A DNA stretch of 64,000 nt from Hydrangea macrophylla (GCA_033977485.1 CM066998.1:56386274-56450273); one strand, 5' to 3'; shown: positions 21,811 to 34,640, numbered from the stretch's first letter. A program made the numbers and translations. The notes: generated by a model not told the origin, from the letters alone.

Positions 21811-24005
21811 TGTCACGACCCATCCCACTACGCGTGGAAATAGGACACGTGGCACGCCACCAAGGCTCATAGTCAACAACAATATAATTATACGCAGCGG
21901 AAAGAACTTACAAAACAACCCTGGTATTGAAAACTTTAGGAAACATTACCCTTTTTGTTGAAATATCCAATAAAATCGGAGTTATAAAAGTTTTGGCCAA
22001 GTGAAAACACATATCAAAGAATCAACTCAGAAATCAGAGGTTCAGTCGACTGCCCAGTCGACTGCACTAGTGCTTCAGTCGACTGTGCCTGGCAGAACCT
22101 AAAATCCTAAACCCTCAACAGAGGTCCAGTCGACTGCTCAGTCGACTGTGTCAGGCAGAACCATAAATACCACATTTTGCAAAGGGTGGAGTTGACTGAT
22201 CAGGGAATCCAGTCGACTGCTTTTCCATTAATAGAAGCAGTAGCCAAAAATCTACAGTGTTCAGTCGACTGTCCAAGGGGCCAGTCGACTGCTTTCCTTA
22301 CTATTCACTTTCAGTGTCTCAATCCCACGAGGTCCAGTCGACTGTCCCTGGTTCCAGTCGACTGCTCCCCTGCTGGGCAGCCTGTGTTGAAAAATTAACA
22401 AGTCCTACTACTCCATACCAACAATGAACACAACCAACACTAATTCCAACATGTCAGATATAACTACAGACGTTCCAATACAAGATTACAATACTATGAA
22501 ACGAACCTATGGTTCTATTACAACACATTATTACAATACCCACTCCTTATACAAGTTAGGATTAAACACAAAAACATATACAAGGTGAATCCCCCGGCGT
22601 TCTTCGTCCTCACTCAACACACTTCTTCTTGTCCTTCTTCTTACCTGCAATGGAGTACATCTCCACTGCTCAGCTATATGCTGAGCGTACAATTCTAAAT
22701 GTACGCTTATATGACAGTTCATGGTTTAAGCATCTAAAACACATAGAAATAGTCTCTAGGGTGAGTGGTACGCATTCATCCGGTCGATGCCGTAGGAGGC
22801 CCACCTCTCCCACGCATCTCGTACACTGGTTGGGCCTTCCTCCATACCAGGTACCGTGTACTGGTTGGGCCCACCTCCAATCCAGACACAACCACAATTC
22901 CAATTCCAATTCAATCACACTCACAATCCTCAAGGTTCGAGGAGCTTACCCCGGATGAATTTGCACCAAACTCCCCTTTGACCCAAGTAGACACATAACA
23001 TGCTCACATAAACAGTTATACGTGCTTTTATCATAATTTCACGTGCATAATTAACGGGCCTAACTAATACATGAATTTCGCCCGGATCCAAGAATATCAA
23101 AAGTGATGTCCAAAACATGAAAATCCATATATTTCATAGATCTAGAATTCATACCTCGTGCGAATCTCTTCAAACTTTGAAGGATCGTCTAGGGAACTAA
23201 ATAATCGCCGGATTTCGAATTACACGCGATTCCTACGAGTTTTACCTGATTTTTCCCAAAAGTCCAAAATTACTATTTTTACAAAACTTGGCCAAACACG
23301 GTCTAAGTGGTATCAAAACGTAGGTCTTACCTCCACGAGTTCAAATCTGAAATCTGGAGAAAATCTGACAGACGAAAAGTCGTCAAACGGCGTCGCAAAG
23401 CTCGTGGTCACCAAATCTCCTTTCTCTCTCCTCTCTCTAGATATTTGTGAGTGTTTGGATGAGATTGAAATCTCATCCCAATCTATATATAGGCAAACTT
23501 TCGGGAAATTACGTTTACCTCCCCACAAGTTTCTCAAAACTTCTAATTAACCCACGAAACGTTGCACACGTTCATTTTATGCCTTTACGAGTGAAAATTA
23601 TAAGTTTCAAAAGTTTTCGACTAGGTTTCGTTTGGGTCCAAAATCACGTTCGAAAACTAATTCTGTGAAATCTCTACACAACCTATCTTTTTAATATCAC
23701 GATCGCTCACGTTCTCACCACAGTTCTCAAAATGATATAACAATATCAAAGATTACTACAGTTTACCAAACACAGGTAAAATTACTATTCACAAAATACC
23801 AGATAAAGCCAAATAACATTTAAATCATATAAATATCATTTAATCATGCCAATGCAACAGGTGTTACCCAGTCCTCGTGTCTCCACTAGACACCTCACCG
23901 TTGACTCATGTCAACTCAACTCAATCAAATTATTAATAACATTAATAATTCTAAAACTCGATTATGCATGTTTTAAAACCATGAGATTCTGGAACGGGTG
24001 TGACA
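21811..24005 (-). mobile_element. E2 3' LTR
   Basis: TG...CA termini, beginning TGTCACACCC on the minus strand next to the polypurine tract. It carries a palindromic decamer array at 22043-22364, close to the LTR's 3' end, and a CT-rich stretch at 23410-23440. Confidence 0.93.
22043..22364. repeat. Palindromic decamer array CAGTCGACTG (left LTR of E2)
   Basis: Ten exact copies of the self-complementary decamer start at 22043, 22055, 22076, 22127, 22139, 22210, 22262, 22282, 22335 and 22355, plus one decayed copy at about 22190. They tend to lie in pairs 12-21 bp apart. The right LTR has the same array with the decayed site intact. Confidence 0.85.
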
Positions 24006-24027
24006 ACTCTCCCCTCCAAAAAGGAAG
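24006..24027 (-). other. E2 polypurine tract
   Basis: On the minus strand a purine run (AAGGAGGGGAGA-like, preceded by GGGGACAAACTTCC) abuts the TGTCACACCC start of the 3' LTR. Confidence 0.75.
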
Positions 24028-24046
24028 TTTGTCCCCAAACTTTACC

Positions 24047-27000
24047 TCAAGCGTCGAACAAGTACGGATACTCATTCCGCATGTCTTCCTCACTCTCCCA
24101 TGTAGCCTCTTCCATCGTATGACTGCGCCATAGCACTTTTACCATCGGAATCGTCTTAGTTCTTAAGACTTGTTCCTTTCGATCTAGAATCTTGATCGGT
24201 TGTTCCACATAAGTCAAGTCCCCCTGAATTTGCAGCGATTCAGGTACAATGATCTTACTCGCATTCGTCATACACTTTCTCAACATCGATACATGAAATA
24301 CATTGTGTACATGTTCCAACTCTGACGACAATGCCAATCGATAAGCCACCGGCCCTATTCTCTCTAGAATCTCAAAAGGCCCTATGAATCTTGGATTGAG
24401 CTTTCCCCTCTTTCCAAATCGTACAATGCCTTTTGAAGGCGATACTCGCAAGTATACAAAATCTCCAACTTCAAAATTCATCGGTCGTCGTTTAGAGTCT
24501 GCATAACTCTTATATCGGCTCTGAGCTATCTTGAGTCGCTCTTGAATCAACTTCACCTTCTCAGTAGTCACCTGTATTAACTCAGGTCCTAACAACTTTC
24601 TTTCTCCCACCTCGGTCCAACAAACCGGTGATCGACATTTACGCCCATACAATGCCTCATACGGTGCCATGCCGATGCTTGACTGAAAACCGTTGTTATA
24701 CGCAAATTCAATTAACGGCAAATGGTGTTCCCAATCCTTCCCAAAGTCTAACACACACAATCTCAACATATCTTCCAAGGTCTGAATCATACGCTCTGAC
24801 TGTCCGTCGGTCTGAGGATGAAATGCAGTACTGAAACTCAACTTCGTACCCATGGCTCTTTGCAAACTTCCCCAAAACCTCGATGTAAAACTACTATCGC
24901 GATCTGATACAATCACTGCTGGAACTCCATGTAGTCTTACAATCTCTTTCACATACAACTCTGCCAATTTGGACGGTTTAGTCGTCTTAATTGGTAGAAA
25001 ATGAGCTGACTTGGTTAATCTGTCAACTATAACCCAAATTTTGTCGTTCTTGTTAGGCGATCGCGGAAATCCTGAAACAAAATCCATCGTGATTTCATCC
25101 CATTTCCATTCTGACACAGGTAAAGGTTGTAATAACCCCGCGGGTACTTGTCTTTCTGCTTTGACCTGTTGACATGCCGAACATTCGGATACAAACTTAG
25201 CGACTTCACGCTTCATACCCTTCCACCAGAAGTTTTCTCGCAAGTTTCGGTACATCTTGTTACTTCCCGGGTGTATTGAATAATTCGTACTATGAGCTTC
25301 CTCTAGAATTCTCTCTTTCAAGTCTTTCACATTCGGTACACATAATCGATCTCCAAGTACTAATACTCCTTGTTTCACAATAAACCCTGGTCGTTTTCCC
25401 AAAGGTATCTCGTCTCTCATTCTACACAGGTAGACATCATTGAACTGTTCTGCTTTAATCTCATCTAGAATGTTTGGGTGTGCTATGATTGCCATCATTA
25501 AGCCACCATTAACCCCTGGTATCACATCCAAGTCTAAACGTTCCATTTCTTTTACCAATTCCTTTTGTTGTGTTAGCTCATCGGCTAAATTCCTCGGCGT
25601 CTTCCGGCTTAATGCATCGGCTACTACATTCGCCTTTCCCGGATGGTACTCAATCGAAAGGTCGTAATCCTTCATCAATTCCAACCATCTTCGCTGCCTC
25701 ATGTTCAAATCCCGTTGGGTGAAAATATATTTCAAACTCTTGTGGTCCGTGAATATTTCACACTTTTCCCCGTATAAGTAGTGTCTCCAAATCTTCAAAG
25801 CATGAATTACTGCGACTAATTCAAGATCATGGGTCGGATAATTAATCTCATGTGTCTTCAACTGTCTAGAAGCATAAGCAATCACTTTACCACCTTGCAT
25901 CAATACGCATCCCAACCCTTTGTGTGAAGCATCACTATAGATCACAAATCCTTCAGTTCCAGATGGTATTGTCAGAATAGGTGCTCTCGTCAGTCGTGAC
26001 TTCAATTCTTGAAAACTGTCCTCGCATTCCTGACTCCATTCAAATGTAACACCTTTTCTCATTAATCTTGTCATAGGCAATGAAATCTTCGAGAAATGCT
26101 CAATAAAACGGCGGTAATATCCTGCTAATCCCAAGAAACTTCGAATTTCAGATACAGAAGTCGGTCTTTGCCAATTAGATACAGCTTCTACTTTATGAGG
26201 ATCAACTGATACTCCATTCCTGTCAATTATATGACCAAGAAAAGTAATACTAGATAACCAAAATTCACATTTCTTAAATTTACCAAATAGCTGTTTTTCC
26301 CGTAATCTCTGGAGTATCAATCTCAAATGATTCTCATGTTCTATCTCACTCGGCGAATATACAAGGATATCGTCGATAAATACAATCACGAAGTCATCCA
26401 AATAATCTTTGAATACTCGATTCATCAGATCCATGAATGCAGCTGGTGCATTAGTAACCCCAAATGGCATAACTAAGAACTCATAGTGTCCATAACGCGT
26501 TCTGAAAGCTGTTTTCTCAACATCTTCGGCCTTCACTTTCAACTGATGATAACCCGATCTTAGGTCTATCTTGGAGAATACTTGTGCCCCACGAAGTTGA
26601 TCAAATAAGTCATCAATTCTCGGTAGTGGATACTTGTTCTTGATTGTCAACTTGTTCAGTTCCCGGTAGTCAACACACATTCTCATCGAACCATCTTTCT
26701 TCTTTACAAACAACACTGGAGCTCCCCACGGCGATACACTTGGTCGGATAAAACCCTTGTCAAGTAACTCTTGTAGTTGAACTTTCAGTTCCTTCAATTC
26801 TACTGGTGCCATCCTATATGGTGCTTTTGATACCGGTCTTGAGTCTGGCATAACCTCAATAGTGAACTCGACCTCTCTCTCGATAAGAACATCTGGTAGG
26901 TCATCGGGAAATACATCTAAATATTCTCGCACTATCGGAATGTCTTCTACATTTGATTCGGTCGCTGAGACATCAGTCACTGAACATAGGAATCCTTGAC

Positions 27001-27136
27001 ATCCCTTTTTCAATAACCTTCCCGCTTGAATAGCTGAAATCAAATACGGCGGCGGTATAACCTCACTCCCTTGAAAACAAAAGTTCCCATACACCGGTGA
27101 TCGAAAATTAACTTCTTTCCGTTCACAATCTATCGT
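24047..27136 (-). CDS. E2 pol: RT, RNase H, integrase, chromodomain-like tail
   Basis: The frame is open from just after the TAA at 27137-27139; its first ATG is at 27094 (1015 residues from there). Positions from that ATG: RT at about 110-290 with [16 protein letters not shown] and the catalytic FIDDILVYS; RNase H at about 385-500 with [13 protein letters not shown] and [10 protein letters not shown]; integrase zinc finger at about 610-655 with the Cys pair in CSACQQVK; integrase core with [13 protein letters not shown] and the [15 protein letters not shown] block, so D, D and E are all present. The last 60 residues (from [10 protein letters not shown] to [13 protein letters not shown]) look like a chromodomain-type tail. 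All catalytic blocks seem intact. Expression as one polyprotein with gag would require bypassing the TAA. Confidence 0.93.
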   Translation of the reverse strand, partial: TIDCERKEVNFRSPVYGNFCFQGSEVIPPPYLISAIQAGRLLKKGCQGFLCSVTDVSATESNVEDIPIVREYLDVFPDDLPDVLIEREVEFTIEVMPDSRPVSKAPYRMAPVELKELKVQLQELLDKGFIRPSVSPWGAPVLFVKKKDGSMRMCVDYRELNKLTIKNKYPLPRIDDLFDQLRGAQVFSKIDLRSGYHQLKVKAEDVEKTAFRTRYGHYEFLVMPFGVTNAPAAFMDLMNRVFKDYLDDFVIVFIDDILVYSPSEIEHENHLRLILQRLREKQLFGKFKKCEFWLSSITFLGHIIDRNGVSVDPHKVEAVSNWQRPTSVSEIRSFLGLAGYYRRFIEHFSKISLPMTRLMRKGVTFEWSQECEDSFQELKSRLTRAPILTIPSGTEGFVIYSDASHKGLGCVLMQGGKVIAYASRQLKTHEINYPTHDLELVAVIHALKIWRHYLYGEKCEIFTDHKSLKYIFTQRDLNMRQRRWLELMKDYDLSIEYHPGKANVVADALSRKTPRNLADELTQQKELVKEMERLDLDVIPGVNGGLMMAIIAHPNILDEIKAEQFNDVYLCRMRDEIPLGKRPGFIVKQGVLVLGDRLCVPNVKDLKERILEEAHSTNYSIHPGSNKMYRNLRENFWWKGMKREVAKFVSECSACQQVKAERQVPAGLLQPLPVSEWKWDEITMDFVSGFPRSPNKNDKIWVIVDRLTKSAHFLPIKTTKPSKLAELYVKEIVRLHGVPAVIVSDRDSSFTSRFWGSLQRAMGTKLSFSTAFHPQTDGQSERMIQTLEDMLRLCVLDFGKDWEHHLPLIEFAYNNGFQSSIGMAPYEALYGRKCRSPVCWTEVGERKLLGPELIQVTTEKVKLIQERLKIAQSRYKSYADSKRRPMNFEVGDFVYLRVSPSKGIVRFGKRGKLNPRFIGPFEILERIGPVAYRLALSSELEHVHNVFHVSMLRKCMTNASKIIVPESLQIQGDLTYVEQPIKILDRKEQVLRTKTIPMVKVLWRSHTMEEATWESEEDMRNEYPYLFDA

Positions 27137-27139
27137 AGC
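27137..27139 (-). other. In-frame stop between E2 protease and RT
   Basis: A single TAA falls in the middle of the conserved NWL...ATIDC block that joins protease to pol. The frames before and after it share one phase, giving 1500 codons in all. This fits one nonsense substitution in an otherwise complete gag-pol. Programmed readthrough cannot be excluded. Confidence 0.85.
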
Positions 27140-28549
27140 TTAGTTAAGAGCTAACCAATTCATTCCCAGTATTACATCAAAATGGTTCACCGCAATCGGT
27201 ATAAGGTCCACTGTCATTAACTTCTCACCTAATTTGATCTCACAGTCCTTATATACAGTAGACGTCATTATCGATTTACTAAGTGGCACAGCAATGGATA
27301 ATTCATATCCTAGTGGCGCGGACTTAACATTCAAATGTTCAACAAAGTTATAAGATACAAACGAATGCGTAGATCCCGAGTCAACAAGTATGCGTGCTAA
27401 GTGCGAACATACAAGCACCATACCTAAGACCACTGTATCAGTAGCAGCCACGTCTCCAGGGTTCATCTGGAATGATCTTCCCTGACGTTGCTCTATCCTT
27501 TGTCCTCCGTCACTAAACTGCTTAGGCTTCGAACCACTAGAAGCCATAGAACTTGCCCCTTGTTGAGAACGCTTCTTTGGGCAATCCTTCGCTCGGTGTC
27601 CCAAGGTACCACAGTCAAAACACTTGAGTTGCGAATGAGTCGCAGAACTCACACTGTTTCCCCCTGTAGATCTGTTCTGAAAGTTAGTTAGAAAACATCG
27701 ACCGGTGTGTGGTCGGTTGCAAAGTGAACACAACGGTATATTACTGGGTATTCTCCTGGAATCATTATAACCAGAACTAGAGCCTCGTGAAAACGGCTTC
27801 TTAAAAGATCCCCCCTGACTTCGGTCACCACCCTCAAGACTTCGCTTTCCTTGGTGATTTTGTCTCGATCTCTCTATTCCACTTTCGGCTACAAGCGCCG
27901 TCTGCTGTACTGCTGCAACAGTCGAATGCTCATAAGTCTCTACTCTCAACCGGATATTATCCCTTAAGCCCTCTTCAAACTTTCTTGCCCTATCTTCCTC
28001 TTCTGGCACGGAACCCTTTCCAAATCTCAACAAAGCATTGTACTTGGAAGTATACTCCGTTACAGTCATGTCTCCTTGCTTGAGGTTATCAAATTCTCGT
28101 TTCTTCGCATTATAGGCAGCTCGCGGAAAGAATCGGCGATTGAATTCTGCCTTAAACCCTTCCCACGAAATCGGTGCCCCTTGATCTAGTACATTCACCC
28201 ACCAGTTCTGGGCTTCACCCCGCAGTACATCACTTGCGTTCTCAATCTTCTCCGTATCTGACATCGGAATAGATCTGAAAATTCGCTCCATGTCCATGAC
28301 CCAATGTTCTGCCAATGTTGTATCAGGCGTCCCATGAAATTCCATTGGTTTCTTCCTCGCAAACTGTTCGGATATTGATCTCATACCCCTAGTTTCGGGT
28401 GCATGTACTACAGTGATTGGTTCCACTTCGATATGGGGTGTGTGCGGCAATCGCTCTGCTATATTCCGTATCATTTCTCCCATATTCCCCATCATTTTTG
28501 CCATCTCATTCATTCGTCGGGTATGGGGTGATAACTCTCGGTCATCCAT
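27140..28549 (-). CDS. E2 gag and aspartic protease
   Basis: The 469-residue product starts MDDRELSPHTRR. The retrotransposon gag domain lies at about residues 75-215 (AQNWWV, FKAEFNRRFFP). A CxxC-type motif CSLCNRPHTGRC and a CCHC knuckle CFDCGTLGHRAKDC follow near 270 and 310. The aspartic protease active site ILVDSGSTHSFV lies near 385. The frame runs into the pol frame in the same phase, with one TAA between. The ATG is the first in the open frame, about 200 bases downstream of the 5' LTR and 185 from the primer site, as expected for a chromovirus gag. Confidence 0.93.
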   Translation of the reverse strand: MDDRELSPHTRRMNEMAKMMGNMGEMIRNIAERLPHTPHIEVEPITVVHAPETRGMRSISEQFARKKPMEFHGTPDTTLAEHWVMDMERIFRSIPMSDTEKIENASDVLRGEAQNWWVNVLDQGAPISWEGFKAEFNRRFFPRAAYNAKKREFDNLKQGDMTVTEYTSKYNALLRFGKGSVPEEEDRARKFEEGLRDNIRLRVETYEHSTVAAVQQTALVAESGIERSRQNHQGKRSLEGGDRSQGGSFKKPFSRGSSSGYNDSRRIPSNIPLCSLCNRPHTGRCFLTNFQNRSTGGNSVSSATHSQLKCFDCGTLGHRAKDCPKKRSQQGASSMASSGSKPKQFSDGGQRIEQRQGRSFQMNPGDVAATDTVVLGMVLVCSHLARILVDSGSTHSFVSYNFVEHLNVKSAPLGYELSIAVPLSKSIMTSTVYKDCEIKLGEKLMTVDLIPIAVNHFDVILGMNWLALN

Positions 28550-28733
28550 GATTACAATCCTGTAGTTCTCAATGCATAAACACTATGCATGTATGACAAT
28601 AACATAATCATGTATGTATAACATACCATAAACATCAAACATCTCTAATATGCATGAATGCAATTGAAAGCATGTGACAAATCCCTCAGCACTCCACTCG
28701 TCGTCGAACGTTCCCAAAGTTTTGTTACCTATA
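28550..28733 (-). other. E2 untranslated leader
   Basis: Short leader between primer-binding site and gag start. No other feature was seen. Confidence 0.6.
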
Positions 28734-28746
28734 GCTCTGATACCAA
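28734..28746 (-). other. E2 primer-binding site
   Basis: On the minus strand TTGGTATCAGAGC matches the 3' end of initiator tRNA-Met. It lies four bases from the 5' LTR, a spacing common in plant gypsy elements. Confidence 0.92.
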
Positions 28747-28750
28747 TAAA

Positions 28751-30947
28751 TGTCACGACCCATCCCACTACGCGTGGAAATAGGACACGTGGCACGCCAC
28801 CAAGGCTCATAGTCAACAACAATATAATTATACGCAGCGGAAAGAACTTACAAAACAACCCTGGTATTGAAAACTTTAGGAAACATTACCCTTTTTGTTG
28901 AAATATCCAATAAAATCGGAGTTATAAAAGTTTTGGCCAAGTGAAAACACATATCAAAGAATCAACTCAGAAATCAGAGGTTCAGTCGACTGCCCAGTCG
29001 ACTGCACTAGTACTTCAGTCGACTGTGCCTGGCAGAACCTAAAATCCTAAACCCTCAACAGAGGTCCAGTCGACTGCTCAGTCGACTGTGTCAGGCAGAA
29101 CCATAAATACCACATTTTGCAAAGGGGTCCAGTCGACTGATCAGGGAATCCAGTCGACTGCTTTTCCATTAATAGAAGCAGTAGCCAAAAATCTACAGTG
29201 TTCAGTCGACTGTCCAAGGGGCCAGTCGACTGCTTTCCTTACTATTCACTTTCAGTGTCTCAATCCCACGAGGTCCAGTCGACTGTCCCTGGTTCCAGTC
29301 GACTGCTCCCCTGCTGGGCAGCCTGTGTTGAAAAATTAACAAGTCCTACTACTCCATACCAACAATGAACACAACCAACACTAATTCCAACATGTCAGAT
29401 ATAACTACAGACGTTCCAATACAAGATTACAATACTATGAAACGAACCTATGGTTCTATTACAACACATTATTACAATACCCACTCCTTATACAAGTTAG
29501 GATTAAACACAAAAACATATACAAGGTGAATCCCCCGGCGTTCTTCGTCCTCACTCAACACACTTCTTCTTGTCCTTCTTCTTACCTGCAATGGAGTACA
29601 TCTCCACTGCTCAGCTATATGCTGAGCGTACAATTCTAAATGTACGCTTATATGACAGTTCATGGTTTAAGCATCTAAAACACATAGAAATAGTCTCTAG
29701 GGTGAGTGGTACGCATTCATCCGGTCGATGCCGTAGGAGGCCCACCTCTCCCACGCATCTCGTACACTGGTTGGGCCTTCCTCCATACCAGGTACCGTGT
29801 ACTGGTTGGGCCCACCTCCAATCCAGACACAACCACAATTCCAATTCCAATTCAATCACACTCACAATCCTCAAGGTTCGAGGAGCTTACCCCGGATGAA
29901 TTTGCACCAAACTCCCCTTTGACCCAAGTAGACACATAACATGCTCACATAAACAGTTATACGTGCTTTTATCATAATTTCACGTGCATAATTAACGGGC
30001 CTAACTAATACATGAATTTCGCCCGGATCCAAGAATATCAAAAGTGATGTCCAAAACATGAAAATCCATATATTTCATAGATCTAGAATTCATACCTCGT
30101 GCGAATCTCTTCAAACTTTGAAGGATCGTCTAGGGAACTAAATAATCGCCGGATTTCGAATTACACGCGATTCCTACGAGTTTTACCTGATTTTTCCCAA
30201 AAGTCCAAAATTACTATTTTTTACAAAACTTGGCCAAACACGGTCTAAGTGGTATCAAAACGTAGGTCTTACCTCCACGAGTTCAAATCTGAAATCTGGA
30301 GAAAATCTGACAGACGAAAAGTCGTCAAACGGCGTCGCAAAGCTCGTGGTCACCAAATCTCCTTTCTCTCTCCTCTCTCTAGATATTTGTGAGTGTTTGG
30401 ATGAGATTGAAATCTCATCCCAATCTATATATAGGCAAACTTTCGGGAAATTACGTTTACCTCCCCACAAGTTTCTCAAAACTTCTAATTAACCCACGAA
30501 ACGTTGCACACGTTCATTTTATGCCTTTACGAGTGAAAATTATAAGTTTCAAAAGTTTTCGACTAGGTTTCGTTTGGGTCCAAAATCACGTTCGAAAACT
30601 AATTCTGTGAAATCTCTACACAACCTATCTTTTTAATATCACGATCGCTCACGTTCTCACCACAGTTCTCAAAATGATATAACAATATCAAAGATTACTA
30701 CAGTTTACCAAACACAGGTAAAATTACTATTCACAAAATACCAGATAAAGCCAAATAACATTTAAATCATATAAATGTCATTTAATCATGCCAATGCAAC
30801 AGGTGTTACCCAGTCCTCGTGTCTCCACTAGACACCTCACCGTTGACTCATGTCAACTCAACTCAATCAAATTATTAATAACATTAATAATTCTAAAACT
30901 CGATTATGCATGTTTTAAAACCATGAGATTCTGGAACGGGTGTGACA
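28751..30947 (-). mobile_element. E2 5' LTR
   Basis: TG...CA ends, near-identical to the left LTR. It has eleven exact CAGTCGACTG palindromes between 28983 and 29305, including the site that is decayed in the left copy. It is followed by TAAAT, the target duplication. Confidence 0.93.
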
Positions 30948-30952
30948 TAAAT

Positions 30953-31163
30953 GCACATTTATGCAATTTATATTATCCAACCCTCTCTTGGGTCACACTT
31001 TCATATCTGTCCCACTTCTAGTGGAACTTTCAACTGTGCCCTTTATCAAACACTTATCACATGGGGTAACTAGAACTTACCCAAATCATCACATGCAATT
31101 AATTACACTAATTAATGCATGCAAAATAGACATTACTACTTTTTTTCGGGTACGGGTATTACA
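30953..31163 (-). mobile_element. E1 3' LTR, second part
   Basis: Resumes after E2's target duplication and ends GGGTATTACA. It is followed by a pyrimidine run and GTCCCCAAAC, the complement of a polypurine tract and pol end. It closes the LTR opened at 19972. Confidence 0.75.
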
Positions 31164-33206
31164 TCTCTCCCTCCCTTTTAGAAAGTTTGTCCCCAAACTT
31201 TTCTCACCTTACGAATCAAATAGATGTACATATTTCTCTTCAAACCTGTACTAGTTCATATGCGACAACACGATTATAGAATACATTACACCCATTGGTG
31301 TGATCACAATCGCAGCCGACTGGTACCCAATCTTTTCAATATTTCCAATTGTCGTACTGGAATTTCAATCTCACTTGGTTCATCAAACTATACCCTTTTC
31401 TGAAGATGAAACTTCAAGAAATATTTTTCTTCCCACATTAGTCATTTCCCCTAATCATTCAAAACTCACTTGCCTTTATTATACTTTCCCACCAGATATC
31501 AGCGGGTGATAAAACATCTAGCAAAAGTTCAGTCCCACTTTCATTGTTTCTTGCAAGATTTCAGAACTTCTTCATAATCGACTACTTTCTTCTAAGAAGA
31601 CAAGTGCTAGTATCCACATAATTTCGCAAATTCTTTTCACATGTAGGTTGTTTAATCCCAGCAAATCTGCAGTTTCAATTTGTAACCACGATCTGATTGG
31701 ATCAACCTGTCCACAAATTATATATATGATGATAGCTAATTCTTGTTGATTTTGGCTACCCCCGTCATGAAATTTACTACAATAAATATTCAATTTCAGA
31801 TTGTTGATAATATTAATCACAATAACCCCACGAACCTTCATTGATTCTGCCCTTATACCACGCATCGTAAAGAATGCTTTACATTTCCCCATCTGAAGAC
31901 AGCTTTCTCAACATCTGAGTCAAAACTTTTACCTGAAAGAATTTGAATACCAGATCAATCTTCAAGAAGACTTGTGTTCCTATAACTAATTACTAAGTCA
32001 TCATATCAATGAAATGCAATTAGTAGTGTCGCAAACCCAATTACCAACGTACTTATACTCAAATCTCATCATATACTTCAATATTTCTTCTGAACTAATT
32101 CTCTTGAGCTACCTTCACTCGAAGTAAGTGCTTGACTTTGAAATTCTGATACATTTTACTGTAGAGCAGAGTTCAATCACGTTCTTTTTAATGCTTCATC
32201 ACAAATTTCTAAAACAAAAACTCAAACTGATCTTTAAGTCAATTTTCGTTCATCTATTATAGCAATGCTGGATGACCTCAATTTCATATCATCATTCCTT
32301 CCCCAATTTTCGGAACAAATTTAGCTTCCAAATAAATTCTGAATCTTGACTCAAATCTTTTCTGAATGGTCAATGCGCACACTAAACCCCATTGATCTCT
32401 AATTCAAGCACTAACAGCCATTTTGTCTTCACCTGATTAATACAAACTTTCAAACTGTAGCAATCATGAGTTTCAACTGTCCTCTGTACCATCTATTCAA
32501 TTGTCGTTGTATAACTAAATATTCCAAGTCACGACAGTTAACATAAACTTCTGGCTCTTAAGAATATTACTGCCAAATGCCCAATATAAAAGAATACCAT
32601 GAATTCTAGATCTCGTATCAGATAATTCATTTTATGAGATTTCAACCATATGTAGTATAAATTATTGTTGTGTCAATATAGCCCAATCCCAACACAAACA
32701 TTTGCAATAATAATATTAATATCATCATAGAAGAAATCTTCAATGTAACCAATATAAATTTCACACGTGTCCCTATACAGAAAAGAAATCTTCAACAAAA
32801 TTTTAATAATACCCAGTCAATATCGTAACTTCAAATTCATGTTACCTTCATAAGTCCCGATTGGTTGATTTCTAACGACACCCACGAAATCTCTATCCCT
32901 TTTAAATCACATACTCTAAAAACACAACTCATCCACACGAAGTTCAACGTAAGGCAAAGCTTCACAATTCTCAAACTTTTCAGATTGTAGAACGTACATG
33001 TTTTTCGGTTTACGCTGTCTAAGCCCCAATATATAGAAATCGATATACTCATTTGCCCCCTCCTTGTAGCACTTACAATCAATAAGCAACTGATTTTGTC
33101 GCGATACAACTTAAATATGATCCAACACACCTCAATCTCAAATTTTCTCCTGTTTACCCAAGTGTGCAATACCCTTTTAAATGCATTACTTATATATAAC
33201 AACATC
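31164..33206 (-). pseudogene. E1 decayed pol
   Basis: No long frame survives. The minus strand around 31880-32010 aligns by eye with the RT block of E2 at 26490-26610 (the word for KIDLRSG is altered by stops and substitutions). The rest is too diverged to divide into domains. It is broken at 33207-33211, where ACTCG is duplicated around the solo LTR. Confidence 0.55.
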
Positions 33207-34188
33207 ACTCGTGTCGCGCCCGCCCCGAAGGCTGGGGGCGGTCCCCTCGTGGGTTCGCGACCGTTTACGTCGAGAGGCGTGAGAAGCGTGAAAGTAGGTG
33301 AGGTGTGTAACGTTAGGTCCGTGAAAGTAGGTGAGCTGTCGTGCCCGCCCCGAAGGCGAGGAGCGGTCCCCTCATGGGATCGCGACCGTTTTAAAAGGAA
33401 ATGAAATAAAATAGAGTAAAAGGCTCAAAGCAGCGAACCAAGGCGCGAAAGGAAATGTATGAAAGTGCATACAAGTGGGAGTAGGGCCAGGTAAGAGTTC
33501 AGAGTCGCCACCTAACGTTATCGGGAGTTAGGATCCCTGCAAAGGTGATTAGAGTAATCGTCTTTGACTTTTGAGAAAACGGTTTGAGAAGAGTGGGGCC
33601 CTTTTAAAAAGTGTGACTCTAGATAGTCGTGCGAAACCAGAGTTCTTAAAGTAGGTTCGGGGACTCGATTATGTCGAGGGAAGGTATTAGGCACCCTCGA
33701 ACATCCGTGACACACGGTTGCCGATTTAGTGGTTTTCATAGTAACGGGGCGTAAGTAAGGGGTAGTAGAATATATATAAGAAATTAAAACGCGAGCATCC
33801 GTGACGCGCGGTTGCCGATTTATGTATCTCGACACGAGATAGTTTTGAAAGTATGTACTAGTTTTGAAAGTATAGTTATGGCCGCACCCAAGTATGGGTT
33901 GCATACGTATCTCGATACGAGAATCAGGCCGTACGTAGTTCTGTGTTGTGTATGTGCGTGAGTATTTTTGTCGATCTAGACCGTGAGTGTGTAAAATAGT
34001 ATTTTGAGTAAAGTCGGTGTAGCTGGGAACTTTAACCCGTGCGGTGTAATCCTAGACGTTAACCTTTGAGAAAAGTAGTGAGTTTTGAGAAAGTTTTTTT
34101 TGAATAAAAGGTTGGGATAGATCGACCGTGCGATGAGTTTTTGTATTTTTTTTGTTTTTCATGATTTTTTTTCTTTTGTTTTATGTGC

Positions 34189-34640
34189 CGGAAGTAAGGA
34201 TCGGTGCCCATTAAGAGTGTGAAGACATACCTGTCTTACCTGTGCTGTTTGCAGGTTCCAAGCAAAGTACCGGAAGTATGGGTCGATGCCCAATAGTTTT
34301 GAAAAAGGTTTTACCGGAAGTATGGGTCGGTGCCTAGTGATTTGAAAAAGGTTTTACCGGAAGTATGGGTCGGTGCCCAGTGCTTTGAAAAGGTGCCGGA
34401 AGTACGGGTCGGTGCCCAGTGAAGAAAGAGTGTACCGGAAGTATGGGTCGGTGCCCGATAGTTTTGAAAAAGGTTTTACCGGAAGTATGGGTCGGTGCCC
34501 AATAGTTTTGAAAAAGGTTTTACCGGAAGTATGGGTCGGTGCCCAGTGCTTTGAAAAGGTGCCGGAAGTACGGGTCGGTGCCCAGTGATGTAAAAAAGGT
34601 GATGTGAAAGTTTTACCAGAAGTACGGGTCGGTGCCCTAA
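34189..34640 (+). repeat. Tandem repeats with core CCGGAAGTATGGGTCGGTGCCC
   Basis: About ten imperfect units of roughly 38-53 bases share the core of the call name. Short antisense frames across them are repeat by-products. Confidence 0.8.

Larger units (their letters stand above)
21811..30947 (-). mobile_element. Nearly intact Ty3/gypsy chromovirus-like retrotransposon E2
   Basis: A 9137-bp minus-strand element with LTRs at 21811-24005 (2195 bp) and 28751-30947 (2197 bp), and a perfect target duplication TAAAT at 21806-21810 and 30948-30952. The primer site complementary to initiator tRNA-Met is at 28734-28746, four bases inside the 5' LTR. The polypurine tract is at 24006-24027. The gag-protease and pol frames lie in the same phase. 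By eye the two LTRs differ at only a handful of positions (near 22074, 22184-22192, 23279 and 23832), so the insertion is young. One in-frame stop separates protease from RT. Confidence 0.95.

Noticed and set aside
22043..22364. CRISPR-like array from the spaced palindromes
   Set aside because: The repeats are only 10 bp, the spacing is irregular, and the context is a plant LTR. CRISPR arrays are prokaryotic.
22629..22998. Small frames repeated in both LTRs of E2 (also near 29570)
   Set aside because: Identical only because the LTRs are identical. No domain; LTRs are normally non-coding.
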